DNA of 48,215 nt from Bacillota bacterium. Lineage in GTDB: Bacteria > Bacillota > Desulfitobacteriia > Desulfitobacteriales > JAJXUE01. A program made the position numbers and the translations under genes. Location of the stretch: positions 1 to 48,215 of the forward strand of contig JAJXUE010000020.1 in the NCBI GenBank assembly GCA_021783135.1, given 5' to 3'. Shown here piece after piece: positions 16,511 to 25,419 of this stretch. Within the stretch, counting starts at the first letter, position 1. Every line of letters starts with the position of its first letter. The notes beneath the pieces are model-generated. The model made no database searches. It saw only the letters and a program-made list of their open reading frames with translations, and was not told the DNA's origin.

Positions 16511-18571
16511 TTATTGTGCTGATTGAATTGCTTGCTGCACTAACTCTGCCAAATCCAAGGTCTTGATATTTTCCGCCACATCTTTGCGCTTGGTGCCGTC
16601 TTCCAGCATGGTTAGACAGAAAGGGCAAGCTGTGCCGATACAGGAGGCATTAGTGCTAAGAGCTTCTTCCGTTCGCTGCATATTAATTCTTTCACCCAGG
16701 TTTTCTTCCAGCCACATGCGACCTCCGCCTGCGCCACAGCAAAAGCTCTCACGCTGCGAACGGGGCATTTCGATTAGCTTCAGACCCAAGGCTTCGATGA
16801 CTTGGCGGGGTGGTTGGTAGATAGCGTTATACCGACCTAAATAGCAGGAATCATGATAGGTAATGGTTCCATTCAGCTTTGCTTGGAGTGGCAGACGGCC
16901 TGCTGCAATTAGCTGCGCAATAAAGGCGCTGTGATGGATGACTTCGAAGTTGCCGCCAAACTGGGGATATTCATTCTTTAGTGTATTAAAACAATGGGGG
17001 CATTGAGTGATGATTTTCTTGATGCCGTAGCCGTTGAGGGTTTCAATGTTGGCCTCGGCTAGGGATTGGTACAGATATTCGTTACCCAGCCTGCGGGCGG
17101 AGTCGCCACAGCATTTTTCCTCTGTACCGAGGATAGCGAAGTCTATACCCGCCGCGCGCATGATTTGCACCATGGCTGCGGAGACCTTGCGGTTTCTGTT
17201 GTCAAAGGATCCAGCACACCCTACCCAATACAGGTATTCCGGCGCACCATCTGTGGCAACAACCTTCACACCTAAATCATCAGCCCATTCCGCACGTTTG
17301 GCCCAGCCCAGACCCCAAGGATTGCCGTTATTTTCCATACCCTTAAATGCACCATTTAACTCGGCAGGAAAATCACTTTCCATTAACACTTGGTTGCGGC
17401 GCATCTCGATGGTTTTCGGAACATGCTCCACAAATACCGGGCATTGTTCCATACAGGCGCGGCATGTTGTGCAAGACCAAAGAGCGTCTTCGGATAGGAC
17501 AGTACCCACCAAATTTTGCTCATCTAAGCCGGCGTCAAGTTCACTTCCGGCTGCGGTCTCATGCTCGCCTGTGGTTGGGTGGGCGGCAGTTTTACGGGCC
17601 GCGAGTATGAGCTTGCCCTGTTGGTGCACCTGCAGCTTCAAGTCCTGGATCAACGCTTTAGGGGACAACGGTTTCCCGGTTAAGTAGGCGGGACAATTAT
17701 TTTGGCAACGCCCGCAGCGCACACAAGCATCCGTATCCATGAGGTCTTTCCAGGTAAGGTCGGTTAACTTTGCTGCGCCGAAAGTCTCCAAGTCCTCGTC
17801 CTCTAAATCCAGCCGGGTTAAAGCACCGTTTGGCTCTAAAGAGCGAAAATAAATGTTTAAAGGCGCAGTGCCAATGTGAATTAGCTTGGAATAGGGGAGA
17901 TAGGCAATCAAGCCCAGCGCGAGGAATAAATGTGACCACCAGAGAGCGCGATGCACTTCAGACTGGGTGGCGGCGCCTAAGCCGGCAAACAGTCTTGCGA
18001 ATAAATTGCCTACCGGTGACCAAGCTGCCCAAGGATCATGCGTGGCCGCAATACGTAAACCTTGAGTTAAGAAGCCGGTGAGGATTATTACCAAGAGCAG
18101 TATCAGAATTACGGCGTCATCGGGTTGATTGTCGAGTCCTTCGGCTGGTTTGATATAGCGGCGGTAGAGAGCGATTAACAGACCAAGCAGCACTGCCAAG
18201 CCAGCTATATTTAAGATTAAGGACATAAAATACAGGTAGAAGGGTCCGTGCATAATTTGCAAGCCAACGTCAGACTGGAGAGCGACGACGATGGTACCCA
18301 GAAACAAACACACCATACCCCAAAAAATTAGGAAGTGCATAATACCGGGTTGGCGCCGCCGTAAAATTCTGGTGTGTCCGAGGACAAAGCCTATTAGCGA
18401 CTTTGCCCTTGCGCCCTTGCGGTCATTCCGGTCGACCGGCTGCCCGACATGCCAGAGACGATATTTTAGATAGAAACCGTAGGCAAAGATCACTATGGCC
18501 ACCAAAAACAACGGGTAGATAGCTATGTGTCCTTGGATGTTCCAGTAGATTTGCCTAGTTGCATTCATCAT
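16511..18571 (-). CDS. Membrane Fe-S oxidoreductase, probable EtfAB:menaquinone oxidoreductase
   Basis: A ~686-residue membrane protein. The N-terminal ~240 residues carry several hydrophobic helices with conserved His, like the heme-b NarI/HdrE domain. A middle ferredoxin part has [12 protein letters not shown] and [12 protein letters not shown]. The C-terminal part has two CCG-type domains ([11 protein letters not shown] through [13 protein letters not shown], and [11 protein letters not shown] through [10 protein letters not shown]), as in heterodisulfide reductase HdrD. Proteins of this architecture next to etfAB transfer electrons from Etf to menaquinone in syntrophic and other anaerobic fatty-acid oxidisers. 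A GTG at 18583 or the ATG pair at 18571/18568 may be the start; none has a strong ribosome site. Confidence 0.88.
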   Translation of the reverse strand: MMNATRQIYWNIQGHIAIYPLFLVAIVIFAYGFYLKYRLWHVGQPVDRNDRKGARAKSLIGFVLGHTRILRRRQPGIMHFLIFWGMVCLFLGTIVVALQSDVGLQIMHGPFYLYFMSLILNIAGLAVLLGLLIALYRRYIKPAEGLDNQPDDAVILILLLVIILTGFLTQGLRIAATHDPWAAWSPVGNLFARLFAGLGAATQSEVHRALWWSHLFLALGLIAYLPYSKLIHIGTAPLNIYFRSLEPNGALTRLDLEDEDLETFGAAKLTDLTWKDLMDTDACVRCGRCQNNCPAYLTGKPLSPKALIQDLKLQVHQQGKLILAARKTAAHPTTGEHETAAGSELDAGLDEQNLVGTVLSEDALWSCTTCRACMEQCPVFVEHVPKTIEMRRNQVLMESDFPAELNGAFKGMENNGNPWGLGWAKRAEWADDLGVKVVATDGAPEYLYWVGCAGSFDNRNRKVSAAMVQIMRAAGIDFAILGTEEKCCGDSARRLGNEYLYQSLAEANIETLNGYGIKKIITQCPHCFNTLKNEYPQFGGNFEVIHHSAFIAQLIAAGRLPLQAKLNGTITYHDSCYLGRYNAIYQPPRQVIEALGLKLIEMPRSQRESFCCGAGGGRMWLEENLGERINMQRTEEALSTNASCIGTACPFCLTMLEDGTKRKDVAENIKTLDLAELVQQAIQSAQ

Positions 18572-18598
18572 GTCAATGCCCACTTTCTGTTTGGACTT

Positions 18599-19588
18599 TT
18601 AGGCTGATGCCAAGGCTTGTTGCAACTCTTGTTTTAAGATGGGTATTACTTGGAACAAATCGCCCACGATACCGTAGTCGGCGACTTTAAAGATTTCTGC
18701 TTCGGGGTCTTTGTTGATCGCGACAATACACTTAGACGAGTTCATACCGGCCAAGTGTTGAATCGCGCCGGAAATTCCGACGGCAATGTACAGTTGGGGT
18801 GAAACCACTTTGCCGGTTTGCCCTACTTGGTATTGAGGCTCACGCCAGCCCTCATCAACAGCAGCGCGTGATGCTCCTACGGCAGCGCCTAGGATATCAG
18901 CAACTTCTTCTAAGATTTTAAAGTTTTCGGGATTTTTCATACCGCGACCACCGGAGATTACAATATCTGCCTCAGTTAGGTCAACGCGCGTGGATGCTTT
19001 ACGGATTACATCTTTAATAACCTGGCGTAAGGTTAAAGCGTTAAGGTCAGCACTAGCGGTAATTACCTCTGCCTGCCTGCCGGTTTGCGGTTCGGCCGGT
19101 GTAAATACCTTGGGGCGAATAGTGAGCAGCATCGGACGCGCATTAGCGGCAAAGCTTAGTTCAACTAATGCCTTACCCGCATAAATCGGGCGTTTGAAGA
19201 GGATTTCCGGCCCATACGTGATGCCTGTCAGATCAGTAATCAAGCCCGTATCTAGTTTTTGGGCTAGAATTGGCGCTAAATCGCGGCCCATGTTGGAATT
19301 GGCAAACAATACGGCTGTGGGCTGATAGGTGTTGATTAATCCCAGCGTCACACCGGCATAAACGTCTGTAGTGTAAGCAGCTAGATTAGGGTTGTCCATG
19401 ACGAGAACTTTATCCGCTCCGTGTTCACCTAAGAGTGAACTTAACTCTGCAACGTTACTGCCAACTAAAACTGCCCAGAGCTCTTCCCCCAGGTGGTCGG
19501 CAAATTTACGGGCCTCGCCCAGCATCTCTAAAATTACACGGCGAAACTTGCCATCTTTCGCTTCCGCAAATACCCAAACTCCTGCCAT
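18599..19588 (-). CDS. etfA: Electron transfer flavoprotein alpha subunit
   Basis: A 329-residue EtfA. The C-terminal FAD-binding domain is clear: ISGGRGMKNPENF, GASRAAVDEGW, QVGQTGKVVSP, GISGAIQHLAGM and AINKDPEAEIFKVADYGIVGD. It pairs with EtfB, encoded immediately upstream, to carry electrons from the acyl-CoA dehydrogenase to the membrane Fe-S oxidoreductase encoded downstream. AAGGAGG precedes the ATG. The presence of a membrane Etf oxidoreductase next door suggests a classical rather than bifurcating role, but this was not tested by residue comparison. Confidence 0.96.
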   Translation of the reverse strand: MAGVWVFAEAKDGKFRRVILEMLGEARKFADHLGEELWAVLVGSNVAELSSLLGEHGADKVLVMDNPNLAAYTTDVYAGVTLGLINTYQPTAVLFANSNMGRDLAPILAQKLDTGLITDLTGITYGPEILFKRPIYAGKALVELSFAANARPMLLTIRPKVFTPAEPQTGRQAEVITASADLNALTLRQVIKDVIRKASTRVDLTEADIVISGGRGMKNPENFKILEEVADILGAAVGASRAAVDEGWREPQYQVGQTGKVVSPQLYIAVGISGAIQHLAGMNSSKCIVAINKDPEAEIFKVADYGIVGDLFQVIPILKQELQQALASA

Positions 19589-19607
19589 TGTGTTTACCTC
19601 CTTAGCT

Positions 19608-20390
19608 CTAAATTACTTTAGCTTCATCGCGTAGGGCTTTAACTAAATCAGCGGTAGCCTCGGGAATTTCGCCACCGATTATTCTTCCACCCTTGCGCGG
19701 TGCCGGCAGGGTGAGCCCGTGAATCTTTACTTTGGCATTTGCTGGGCCGACAGAGGTGGGGTCGATGTCTAAATCGGCCAGCGTTAGACGTTTTAGTTCC
19801 TTTTTCTTCGCTTGCATAATTCCCTTGACGCTGGGGTAACGAGGTTCAGCTAAGCCCTGTTGGGCTGTGAAGATTGCGGGAAGGCTGACTTCAACCAATT
19901 CTACTCCATCGTCTAACTCACGGGTGGCAATGGCCTTACCTTCGCCAATTTCAATATTGGTAACTACGTTAACGTGAGGAAGGTTGAGAATTTCCGCCAG
20001 ACGCAGCATGACTTGGGCCGAACCGCTGTCCACTGATTTAAAACCACCTAAAATAATGTCGGGTTCCTGGGAGATAACAGCTTTGGCCAGCACTCTGGCT
20101 GTGGCGGATTGGTCTGAGCCGTCCATGGCCGGATCGGTTACGATTACGGCCCTATCTGCACCCATGGCCATGCACTGACGAATTGCTGTTTCAGCTTGGG
20201 TGTCCCCAATACAGACGATAACCACTTCACCGCCAAATTTCTCTTTGAACTGAATCCCTTTTTCTACCGCGAATTCGCTGTAGGGGTCAACTACTAGGGT
20301 CACCCCGGTGGAATCAATTAAGCCATCGGCGGTTAAGGCAATCTTAGCCTCGGTATCAAAGGTCTGTTTCATGCAGACTACGATTCGCAT
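19608..20390 (-). CDS. etfB: Electron transfer flavoprotein beta subunit
   Basis: A 260-residue EtfB beginning MRIVVCMKQTFDTEAKI, with VVDPYSEFAVEKGIQ, CIGDTQAETAIRQCMAMGADRAVIV and GGFKSVDSGSAQV segments typical of the family, and the C-terminal VKGIMQAKKKEL. It binds AMP or FAD at the interface with EtfA. A GGAGG site lies ahead of the ATG. It sits between the acyl-CoA dehydrogenase and etfA genes. Confidence 0.95.
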   Translation of the reverse strand: MRIVVCMKQTFDTEAKIALTADGLIDSTGVTLVVDPYSEFAVEKGIQFKEKFGGEVVIVCIGDTQAETAIRQCMAMGADRAVIVTDPAMDGSDQSATARVLAKAVISQEPDIILGGFKSVDSGSAQVMLRLAEILNLPHVNVVTNIEIGEGKAIATRELDDGVELVEVSLPAIFTAQQGLAEPRYPSVKGIMQAKKKELKRLTLADLDIDPTSVGPANAKVKIHGLTLPAPRKGGRIIGGEIPEATADLVKALRDEAKVI

Positions 20391-20422
20391 GTTAATTTCC
20401 TCCTTCTCCTGGAAATATTGTC

Positions 20423-21568
20423 TTATTTGCCTTTGAGAATGTTACCGGCAATTACGACGCGCTGAATCTCGTTGGTGCCTTCATAAATTTGCGTGATTTT
20501 GGCATCGCGCATCATGCGTTCTACCGGGAAATCACGGGTATAACCATAGCCGCCGAAGATTTGCACCGCGTCAGTTGTAACCTCCATGGCCGTATCGGAA
20601 GCATAGAGCTTGGCCATGGCCGAGAATTTACCATAGGGCAACCCTTTATCTTTACGGAAAGCTGCTTGGTAGGTGAGGAGCCGGGCCGCTTCGATTTTGG
20701 TGGCCATATCTGCCAACTTAAATTGAATTGCTTGCATCTCGGCCAGAGATTTGCCAAATTGGACGCGCTGTTGCGCATATTCCAAGGCTTTGTCATAGGC
20801 GCCTTGAGCAATGCCTAAAGCTTGAGCCGCAATCCCCACTCGTCCGCCATCCAAGGTAGACATGGCAATTTTAAAGCCTTGTCCTACTTCACCCAGCAGA
20901 TTTTCGGCAGGAATCCGGCAGTCTTCGAATACCAGTTCATAGGTAGTTGAAGAACGAATGCCGAGTTTTTTTTCTTTTTTACCGAAGCTAAAGCCGGGGG
21001 TGCCCTTTTCAATAATGAAGGCACTAATGCCTTTATGACCCTTAGATTTGTCGGTAGCAGCAAAAACGACATAGATTTCAGCTTCGCCGCCGTTGGTGAT
21101 AAAAATTTTATTTCCGTTTATTACCCACTCGTTGCCGTTCAATACAGCGGTTGTTCTGGTGCCGCCGGCATCGGAACCGGCATAGGGTTCGGTGAGGCCA
21201 AAGGCGCCCATTTTCGTTCCTTCCGCCAGCGGACGAAGGAATTTTTGTTTCTGGGCCTCAGAGCCATAGCCGTAAATTGGATAGCTCCCCAGCGAGACGT
21301 GCGCGGAAAGAGTAACACCCAAGGAGGCGTCCACACGGGACAGTTCCTCGACGGTAATGGCATAACTTAAATTGTCGGATCCAGCGCCACCATACGCTTC
21401 GGGCCAAGGAATACCGGTCAAACCCATTTCCGCCATTTGTGCGTATAGGCTACGGTCGAAGTGTTCGGTTTCATCGCGTTCCGCGGCACCGGGTTCTACC
21501 TCGTTTAGGGCGAAATCGCGCACGACCTTGCGCATCATTTCTTGTTCCTCATTAAGTAAAAAATCCAT
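20423..21568 (-). CDS. Short-chain acyl-CoA dehydrogenase (butyryl-CoA type)
   Basis: A 381-residue acyl-CoA dehydrogenase. FAD-binding segments [17 protein letters not shown] and [15 protein letters not shown] are present. The catalytic Glu is in [19 protein letters not shown] near the C-terminus, the position used by short-chain enzymes. [21 protein letters not shown] is the second family signature. It oxidises a saturated acyl-CoA, likely butyryl-CoA, to the enoyl-CoA and passes electrons to EtfAB encoded just downstream. AGGAGG precedes the ATG. Confidence 0.95.
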   Translation of the reverse strand: MDFLLNEEQEMMRKVVRDFALNEVEPGAAERDETEHFDRSLYAQMAEMGLTGIPWPEAYGGAGSDNLSYAITVEELSRVDASLGVTLSAHVSLGSYPIYGYGSEAQKQKFLRPLAEGTKMGAFGLTEPYAGSDAGGTRTTAVLNGNEWVINGNKIFITNGGEAEIYVVFAATDKSKGHKGISAFIIEKGTPGFSFGKKEKKLGIRSSTTYELVFEDCRIPAENLLGEVGQGFKIAMSTLDGGRVGIAAQALGIAQGAYDKALEYAQQRVQFGKSLAEMQAIQFKLADMATKIEAARLLTYQAAFRKDKGLPYGKFSAMAKLYASDTAMEVTTDAVQIFGGYGYTRDFPVERMMRDAKITQIYEGTNEIQRVVIAGNILKGK

Positions 21569-21604
21569 TGGTATATTCCTCCTATATGTTTGTTTTACTT
21601 AGGC

Positions 21605-22954
21605 TTACCCTGCTAATGACTCGCGTTTATTGTGGCGCCGCCAAATTCCCATATTCTCGGCGCTGTGAATTAATTCCTCCCGGAAGGCTGGATGAGCCAG
21701 AGAGATAATTGCTTCAGCTCGTTCCCACGTCGATTTCCCTTTTAAATTGACTATACCCTGCTCAGTGACAAGGTATGACGCCATTGTACGTGGCGTAGTT
21801 ACGGTGGCACCGGGAGTTAATATGGGTTTAACGCGGCTAATCAAATCACCTTTTTTCTCAAATGAGGATGTCATACAAATGAAAGGTTTGCCACCCTTGG
21901 AACGGTAGCTGCCGTAGATGTAGCATACTTGCCCGCCGGTGCCGCTGATTTGCCTGGTTCCGCTAGACTCGGAGCAAACCTGCCCAAAAAGATCCACCTC
22001 TACGCAATTATTAATCGCCACAAAATTATCATTTTGGGCAATTACGCAGGGATCGTTGACATAATCGACGGAACTGATGGCTGTCATGGGATTATTATTT
22101 AAGAAATCATAGGTCTTTGGCGTGCCCACGGCAAAGGTATACACGATCTTACCTTTGTCAATCTGCTTGCGCGTACCGTTTACCCGTCCGGACTCGATCA
22201 TATCAACCATAGAATCGACGAACATCTCGGTGTGAATTCCGAGGTCTTTCAGGTCGGACTTGGCAATCATCATGCCGATGGCATTAGGCATACCTCCGAC
22301 TCCCAACTGCAGGCAGCTGCCATCATGGATTTCTTCCATAATCATAGCGGCTATTTTTTGGTCTAGCTCAGTGGGCTCAGCAGATGGGATTTGGGGTATG
22401 GGGGTATTGGCTTCAACAACGTAGTCCACTTGGGAAATATGGATAGTTTCACCACGTCCCCCTAAACACCAGGGTTGGTTAGGATTGACCTCGACAATTA
22501 CGGTCTTGGCCTTTGCACATAGGGCGTCACAGTGGGACGCTTGTGGCCCAAAATTAAAATAGCCGTGTTCATTCATGGGTGTGACTTGCAGCATCGCCAC
22601 ATCAACGTTAAGTAAGTTTTCATAATAGCTCGGTAGCTCATGAAAGAGCATGGGGTCATAATAACACAGACCTTGATCGGCTAGTCTACGTTCGACCCCG
22701 CTTAGATGCCAGCTGCTATATGTGAAGTGCTCACCCAGCGGATCGACTTCCAGTATCGCCGGTTTACTAAAGCGCATCATGGAACGAACCTTCACATCGC
22801 GCAATTCATGTTTGCGAGCCGCTAGGGCTTGGTCTAAGACAACATTCTGACCGGCAAAAGCGCCGTAATCAACCCAGTCGCCTGATCTGACTACTTGCAC
22901 TGCTTGTGCCGGAGTCACAAGCTTACTTTGATACTGCTTACCAAAGTTAGGCAT
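21605..22954 (-). CDS. Acetyl-CoA hydrolase/transferase family CoA-transferase (4-hydroxybutyrate/butyrate type)
   Basis: A 449-residue family I CoA-transferase. The glycine-rich GVGGMPNAIGMMI lies near residue 220. The catalytic Glu is in NNCVEVDLFGQVCSESSGTRQISGTGGQ. It would move CoA between acetyl-CoA and butyrate or a similar short acid, activating the substrate of the operon. It is the first gene after the sigma-54 promoter. I choose ATG 22954, with GAGGGGGA about 7 bases upstream; the ATG two codons earlier is possible but too close to the ribosome site. Confidence 0.9.
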   Translation of the reverse strand: MPNFGKQYQSKLVTPAQAVQVVRSGDWVDYGAFAGQNVVLDQALAARKHELRDVKVRSMMRFSKPAILEVDPLGEHFTYSSWHLSGVERRLADQGLCYYDPMLFHELPSYYENLLNVDVAMLQVTPMNEHGYFNFGPQASHCDALCAKAKTVIVEVNPNQPWCLGGRGETIHISQVDYVVEANTPIPQIPSAEPTELDQKIAAMIMEEIHDGSCLQLGVGGMPNAIGMMIAKSDLKDLGIHTEMFVDSMVDMIESGRVNGTRKQIDKGKIVYTFAVGTPKTYDFLNNNPMTAISSVDYVNDPCVIAQNDNFVAINNCVEVDLFGQVCSESSGTRQISGTGGQVCYIYGSYRSKGGKPFICMTSSFEKKGDLISRVKPILTPGATVTTPRTMASYLVTEQGIVNLKGKSTWERAEAIISLAHPAFREELIHSAENMGIWRRHNKRESLAG

Positions 22955-23009
22955 GGACATTCCCCCTCTGTAAAATATTTTGCGACCTGAAATCGATAGT
23001 TTTCTAAGT

Positions 23010-23025
23010 AGCAAAAACTATGCCA
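23010..23025 (-). promoter_or_regulatory. Sigma-54 (-24/-12) promoter of the fatty-acid oxidation operon
   Basis: On the minus strand TGGCATAGTTTTTGCT matches the sigma-54 pattern TGGCAYR-N4-TTGCW with correct spacing. Transcription would begin near 22999, about 45 bases ahead of the CoA-transferase start. The sigma-54 activator gene is the last gene of the same gene set. Confidence 0.8.
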
Positions 23026-23112
23026 CTTTTCAAAAAAATCAAAAAATAGAACTGAATTACTAACTGCGGCTTAAAGTCCTGTGGTTTTATGCACGCAAGG
23101 TATGAAGAGAAA

Positions 23113-23144
23113 TAAAAAAAGTGCCACCGGTCAAACGGTGACAC
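23113..23144 (-). terminator. Rho-independent terminator after the PhoH/PIN gene
   Basis: On the minus strand GTGTCACCG (23144-23136) pairs with CGGTGGCAC (23129-23121), allowing one G-T pair, and is followed by a run of seven T (23120-23114). It ends transcription from the PhoH/PIN gene about 80 bases past its stop codon. One of the candidate enhancer sites touches its left base. Confidence 0.8.
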
Positions 23145-23163
23145 TGTCAACAGATATGGACAT
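23144..23163. promoter_or_regulatory. Candidate activator (enhancer) site A upstream of the sigma-54 promoter
   Basis: CTGTCAACAGATATGGACA has the pattern CTGTCAACA-N6-GACA, an interrupted TGTC-N10-GACA inverted repeat. It lies about 120-140 bases upstream of the -24 element and is repeated 34 bases further away. This placement is typical of binding sites of NtrC-family activators. Confidence 0.5.
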
Positions 23164-23177
23164 TTACCTGTGCGCAT

Positions 23178-23197
23178 CTGTCAACAAACGTAGACAG
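23178..23197. promoter_or_regulatory. Candidate activator (enhancer) site B upstream of the sigma-54 promoter
   Basis: CTGTCAACAAACGTAGACA is the second copy of CTGTCAACA-N6-GACA. The arms ATCTGTC and GACAGAT make a perfect 7-base inverted repeat around 10 bases. The two sites start 34 bases apart, about three helical turns, so bound dimers would lie on nearly the same face of the DNA. Confidence 0.5.
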
Positions 23198-23221
23198 ATA
23201 GTCTGGGTTAAAGCAATTTTG

Positions 23222-24553
23222 TTATAACAAATCAGCAGCCAATTGGGCTAAAAGGGACCGTTCACCTTTGATGAGGGAAACATGTCCTGCTATAGGTTCT
23301 GATTTGAATTTCTCTACGACGTAAGTTAAACCGTTGTTGGCGGAGTCTAGATAAGGGTGGTCAATTTGGGCCGGGTCACCCATCAAAACGAGTTTGCTCC
23401 CTTCGCCCACGCGGGACACTATGGTTTTTATTTCATGTTTAGTGAGGTTTTGGGCCTCGTCGATGATGATGAATTGCTGGGGTATGCTGCGGCCTCGAAT
23501 GTAGGTGAGCACTTCCACTTCTATATGCTTAAGCCCAGCCATGACATCTTCAATTCTACGATTTTTGCGATTAGCAAAAAGGAATTCCAGGTTGTCATAA
23601 ATTGGTTGAATCCAAGGACGTAGTTTTTCATCTTTATCGCCAGGAAGGTAGCCGATGTCTTTGCCCATGGGAATTACCGGACGCGCTACAAGCATTTTTT
23701 GATATTTATTTTCTTCTTCAGTCAATAATAATCCGGCCGCTAAGGCCAGCAGAGTTTTACCGGTGCCTGCCTTGCCGGTCATGGTAACTAGCTTGATCTC
23801 GTCATTAAGCAGCAGATCCAAGGCCATTTTTTGCTGAGAATTACGGGGCTGGATGCCCCATACTGAATCGCTTTGCCCGTGTAAGTAAATTAGGCTGTTT
23901 TGGGCTTGATAATAACGGGCTAGGGCAGATTTTGAGGTGCCTAATTGGTCTTTGAGCAAGACAAACTGATTCGGCAATAATTCGACGGCGTCGGTCAAAT
24001 CCGCAGGGTTTAAGTGTTGTTCAAGGTAAAAGTTATCAATTAACGATGGATGGACAAAAACTTCACTATAACCGGTGAATAACTCATCCGGGTTGACAAG
24101 CTTGTCCGTAAGGTAGTCTTGGGCCGGAATGCCCAAGGCATCGGCCTTTACTCGCATGATGACATCTTTACTCACTAAGATTACCGGCTGAGGGTTAGGT
24201 GTATCAGCTTGTTGCTTAAAGTAGTTGAGTGTAACGGCTAAAATGCGATTGTCATTACTTGCTTCGCTAAAGTTGCTGCGGAGTAGGTCCATGCTTTTAT
24301 TGTTGAGTTCAACTTTTAACAAACCGCCGTTCGACAATGCGATCCCATCGTGCAGGAAGCCGTGCGGACGTAAACTGTCTAGCAGGCGGGCCACTTCGCG
24401 CGCGTTGCGGCCTACGGCATCTTGGTAATGTTTTTTACCGTCAATTTCTTCAACGACGACGGCAGGGATGATCACTACATTGTCGGCGAAGGAAAATAGC
24501 GCGTTTGGATCGTGTAACAGAACACTGGTGTCTACGACATATATTTTTCTCAC
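23222..24553 (-). CDS. PIN domain + PhoH-type ATPase
   Basis: A 443-residue protein. The N-terminal PIN nuclease-like domain starts VVDTSVLLHDPNALFSF with conserved acidic residues. The C-terminal PhoH-like P-loop ATPase shows GKAGTGKTLLALAAGLL and the Walker B IIDEAQNLTKHEIKTIVSR. This PIN-PhoH fusion (YlaK-like) is widespread in bacteria and is thought to act in RNA metabolism, possibly as a helicase/nuclease. It is monocistronic: a terminator follows, and the next gene upstream is divergent. Confidence 0.92.
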   Translation of the reverse strand: MRKIYVVDTSVLLHDPNALFSFADNVVIIPAVVVEEIDGKKHYQDAVGRNAREVARLLDSLRPHGFLHDGIALSNGGLLKVELNNKSMDLLRSNFSEASNDNRILAVTLNYFKQQADTPNPQPVILVSKDVIMRVKADALGIPAQDYLTDKLVNPDELFTGYSEVFVHPSLIDNFYLEQHLNPADLTDAVELLPNQFVLLKDQLGTSKSALARYYQAQNSLIYLHGQSDSVWGIQPRNSQQKMALDLLLNDEIKLVTMTGKAGTGKTLLALAAGLLLTEEENKYQKMLVARPVIPMGKDIGYLPGDKDEKLRPWIQPIYDNLEFLFANRKNRRIEDVMAGLKHIEVEVLTYIRGRSIPQQFIIIDEAQNLTKHEIKTIVSRVGEGSKLVLMGDPAQIDHPYLDSANNGLTYVVEKFKSEPIAGHVSLIKGERSLLAQLAADLL

Positions 24554-24702
24554 AATGCACCCCCTATATCTACTGGTTAAAGTATACTCGCTAATTGTTA
24601 ATATATTGTTACATAGGGATTAAACAATTGTAAAGCCACATAGCACACAGCTGGTGTGGAACGTATAATATCATAAATTGAGCTGAAAAGTGAGGAACAG
24701 AA

Positions 24703-25287
24703 ATGACTAAGCAGCGGTGGGAAAAAGCCTTTGCCAATCTGTTTTCTCAATTTGCCGGCAGTAAAGGGGTAGCGCCAGCGGAACAAGTCACCCAATATTG
24801 GATTGATGATCTTACTACTAAAGTTTATCTTACCGACAAACATCCTGACGTCATTGCGGTAAGTCTGACAGCGGGAGAGTTTGCGCAACTTCTTAATAAC
24901 CGAGACTATCTATCCCTTGACGGTAAAGTTGAGTATCATCTGTACACAGAAAATTATCGCAAAGAACTGGAGGCGGCGAAAGACGAAGCGAACACCATCA
25001 GCCATTTTAAAAAACAAAAAATTAAAAGCCGCTGTATGGGTTGCACGTTAACTTCAATTGCGTTTAACCGTAGTCGGGATGAAGCGGAGATAATATACTC
25101 GATTAAGATTGTGGTCAGTGAGGCGACTGATAAATTTTTTAAGACATTAAATAAAGGCAGGGACGGTAAGCTGCTTGACCGCAATGTCTTATATGAACAG
25201 CCGTATAAACTGAACATGCTTAAGCAAAACGGGGTCTGGAAAATTAATAACTTTGTGGCCGACAGTGAAATTACTATACCCGAATAA
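24703..25287 (+). CDS. Hypothetical protein, 194 residues
   Basis: I do not recognise this protein. It is a soluble, mixed-charge sequence with no signal peptide or membrane helix. Notable points are a CMGC motif near residue 111 within a basic stretch (KKQKIKSRCMGCTLT) and a C-terminal half of alternating strands (EIIYSIKIVVSEATDKFF, NGVWKINNFVADSEITIP). That end resembles a small NTF2-like or lipoprotein-type fold in which a protein ends with a 'gvWKI..f' strand, but this is a guess. TATAAT at 24664 may be its -10. It is monocistronic; a long stem overlapping its stop codon terminates it. Confidence 0.7.
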   Translation: MTKQRWEKAFANLFSQFAGSKGVAPAEQVTQYWIDDLTTKVYLTDKHPDVIAVSLTAGEFAQLLNNRDYLSLDGKVEYHLYTENYRKELEAAKDEANTISHFKKQKIKSRCMGCTLTSIAFNRSRDEAEIIYSIKIVVSEATDKFFKTLNKGRDGKLLDRNVLYEQPYKLNMLKQNGVWKINNFVADSEITIPE

Positions 25288-25340
25288 GTAAAGCAGAGGC
25301 GTATACCTGCACAGGGTTACGCCTCTGTTTTACTTATTCG
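25281..25340. terminator. Long inverted repeat terminator overlapping the stop codon of the 194-residue gene
   Basis: Bases 25281-25303 and 25318-25340 are complementary over 23 positions with a single G-T pair, around a 14-base loop. The left arm includes the last codon and TAA of the upstream gene. TTTTACTT within the right arm provides the T-tract for a core stem of CAGAGGCGTA with its complement. Confidence 0.85.
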
Positions 25341-25419
25341 GTATTTGGCATAAATGTATTAATAAGTTTTTCATCCGTAATACTAAAGACATTGTCAGAA
25401 TGGCGGAAGGAGAAATCGC

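Noticed and set aside
17034-17687. Open frame of 217 codons on the plus strand opposite the Fe-S oxidoreductase
   Set aside because: It is antisense to a gene with complete CCG and ferredoxin motifs, has no ribosome site, and has no recognisable domain.
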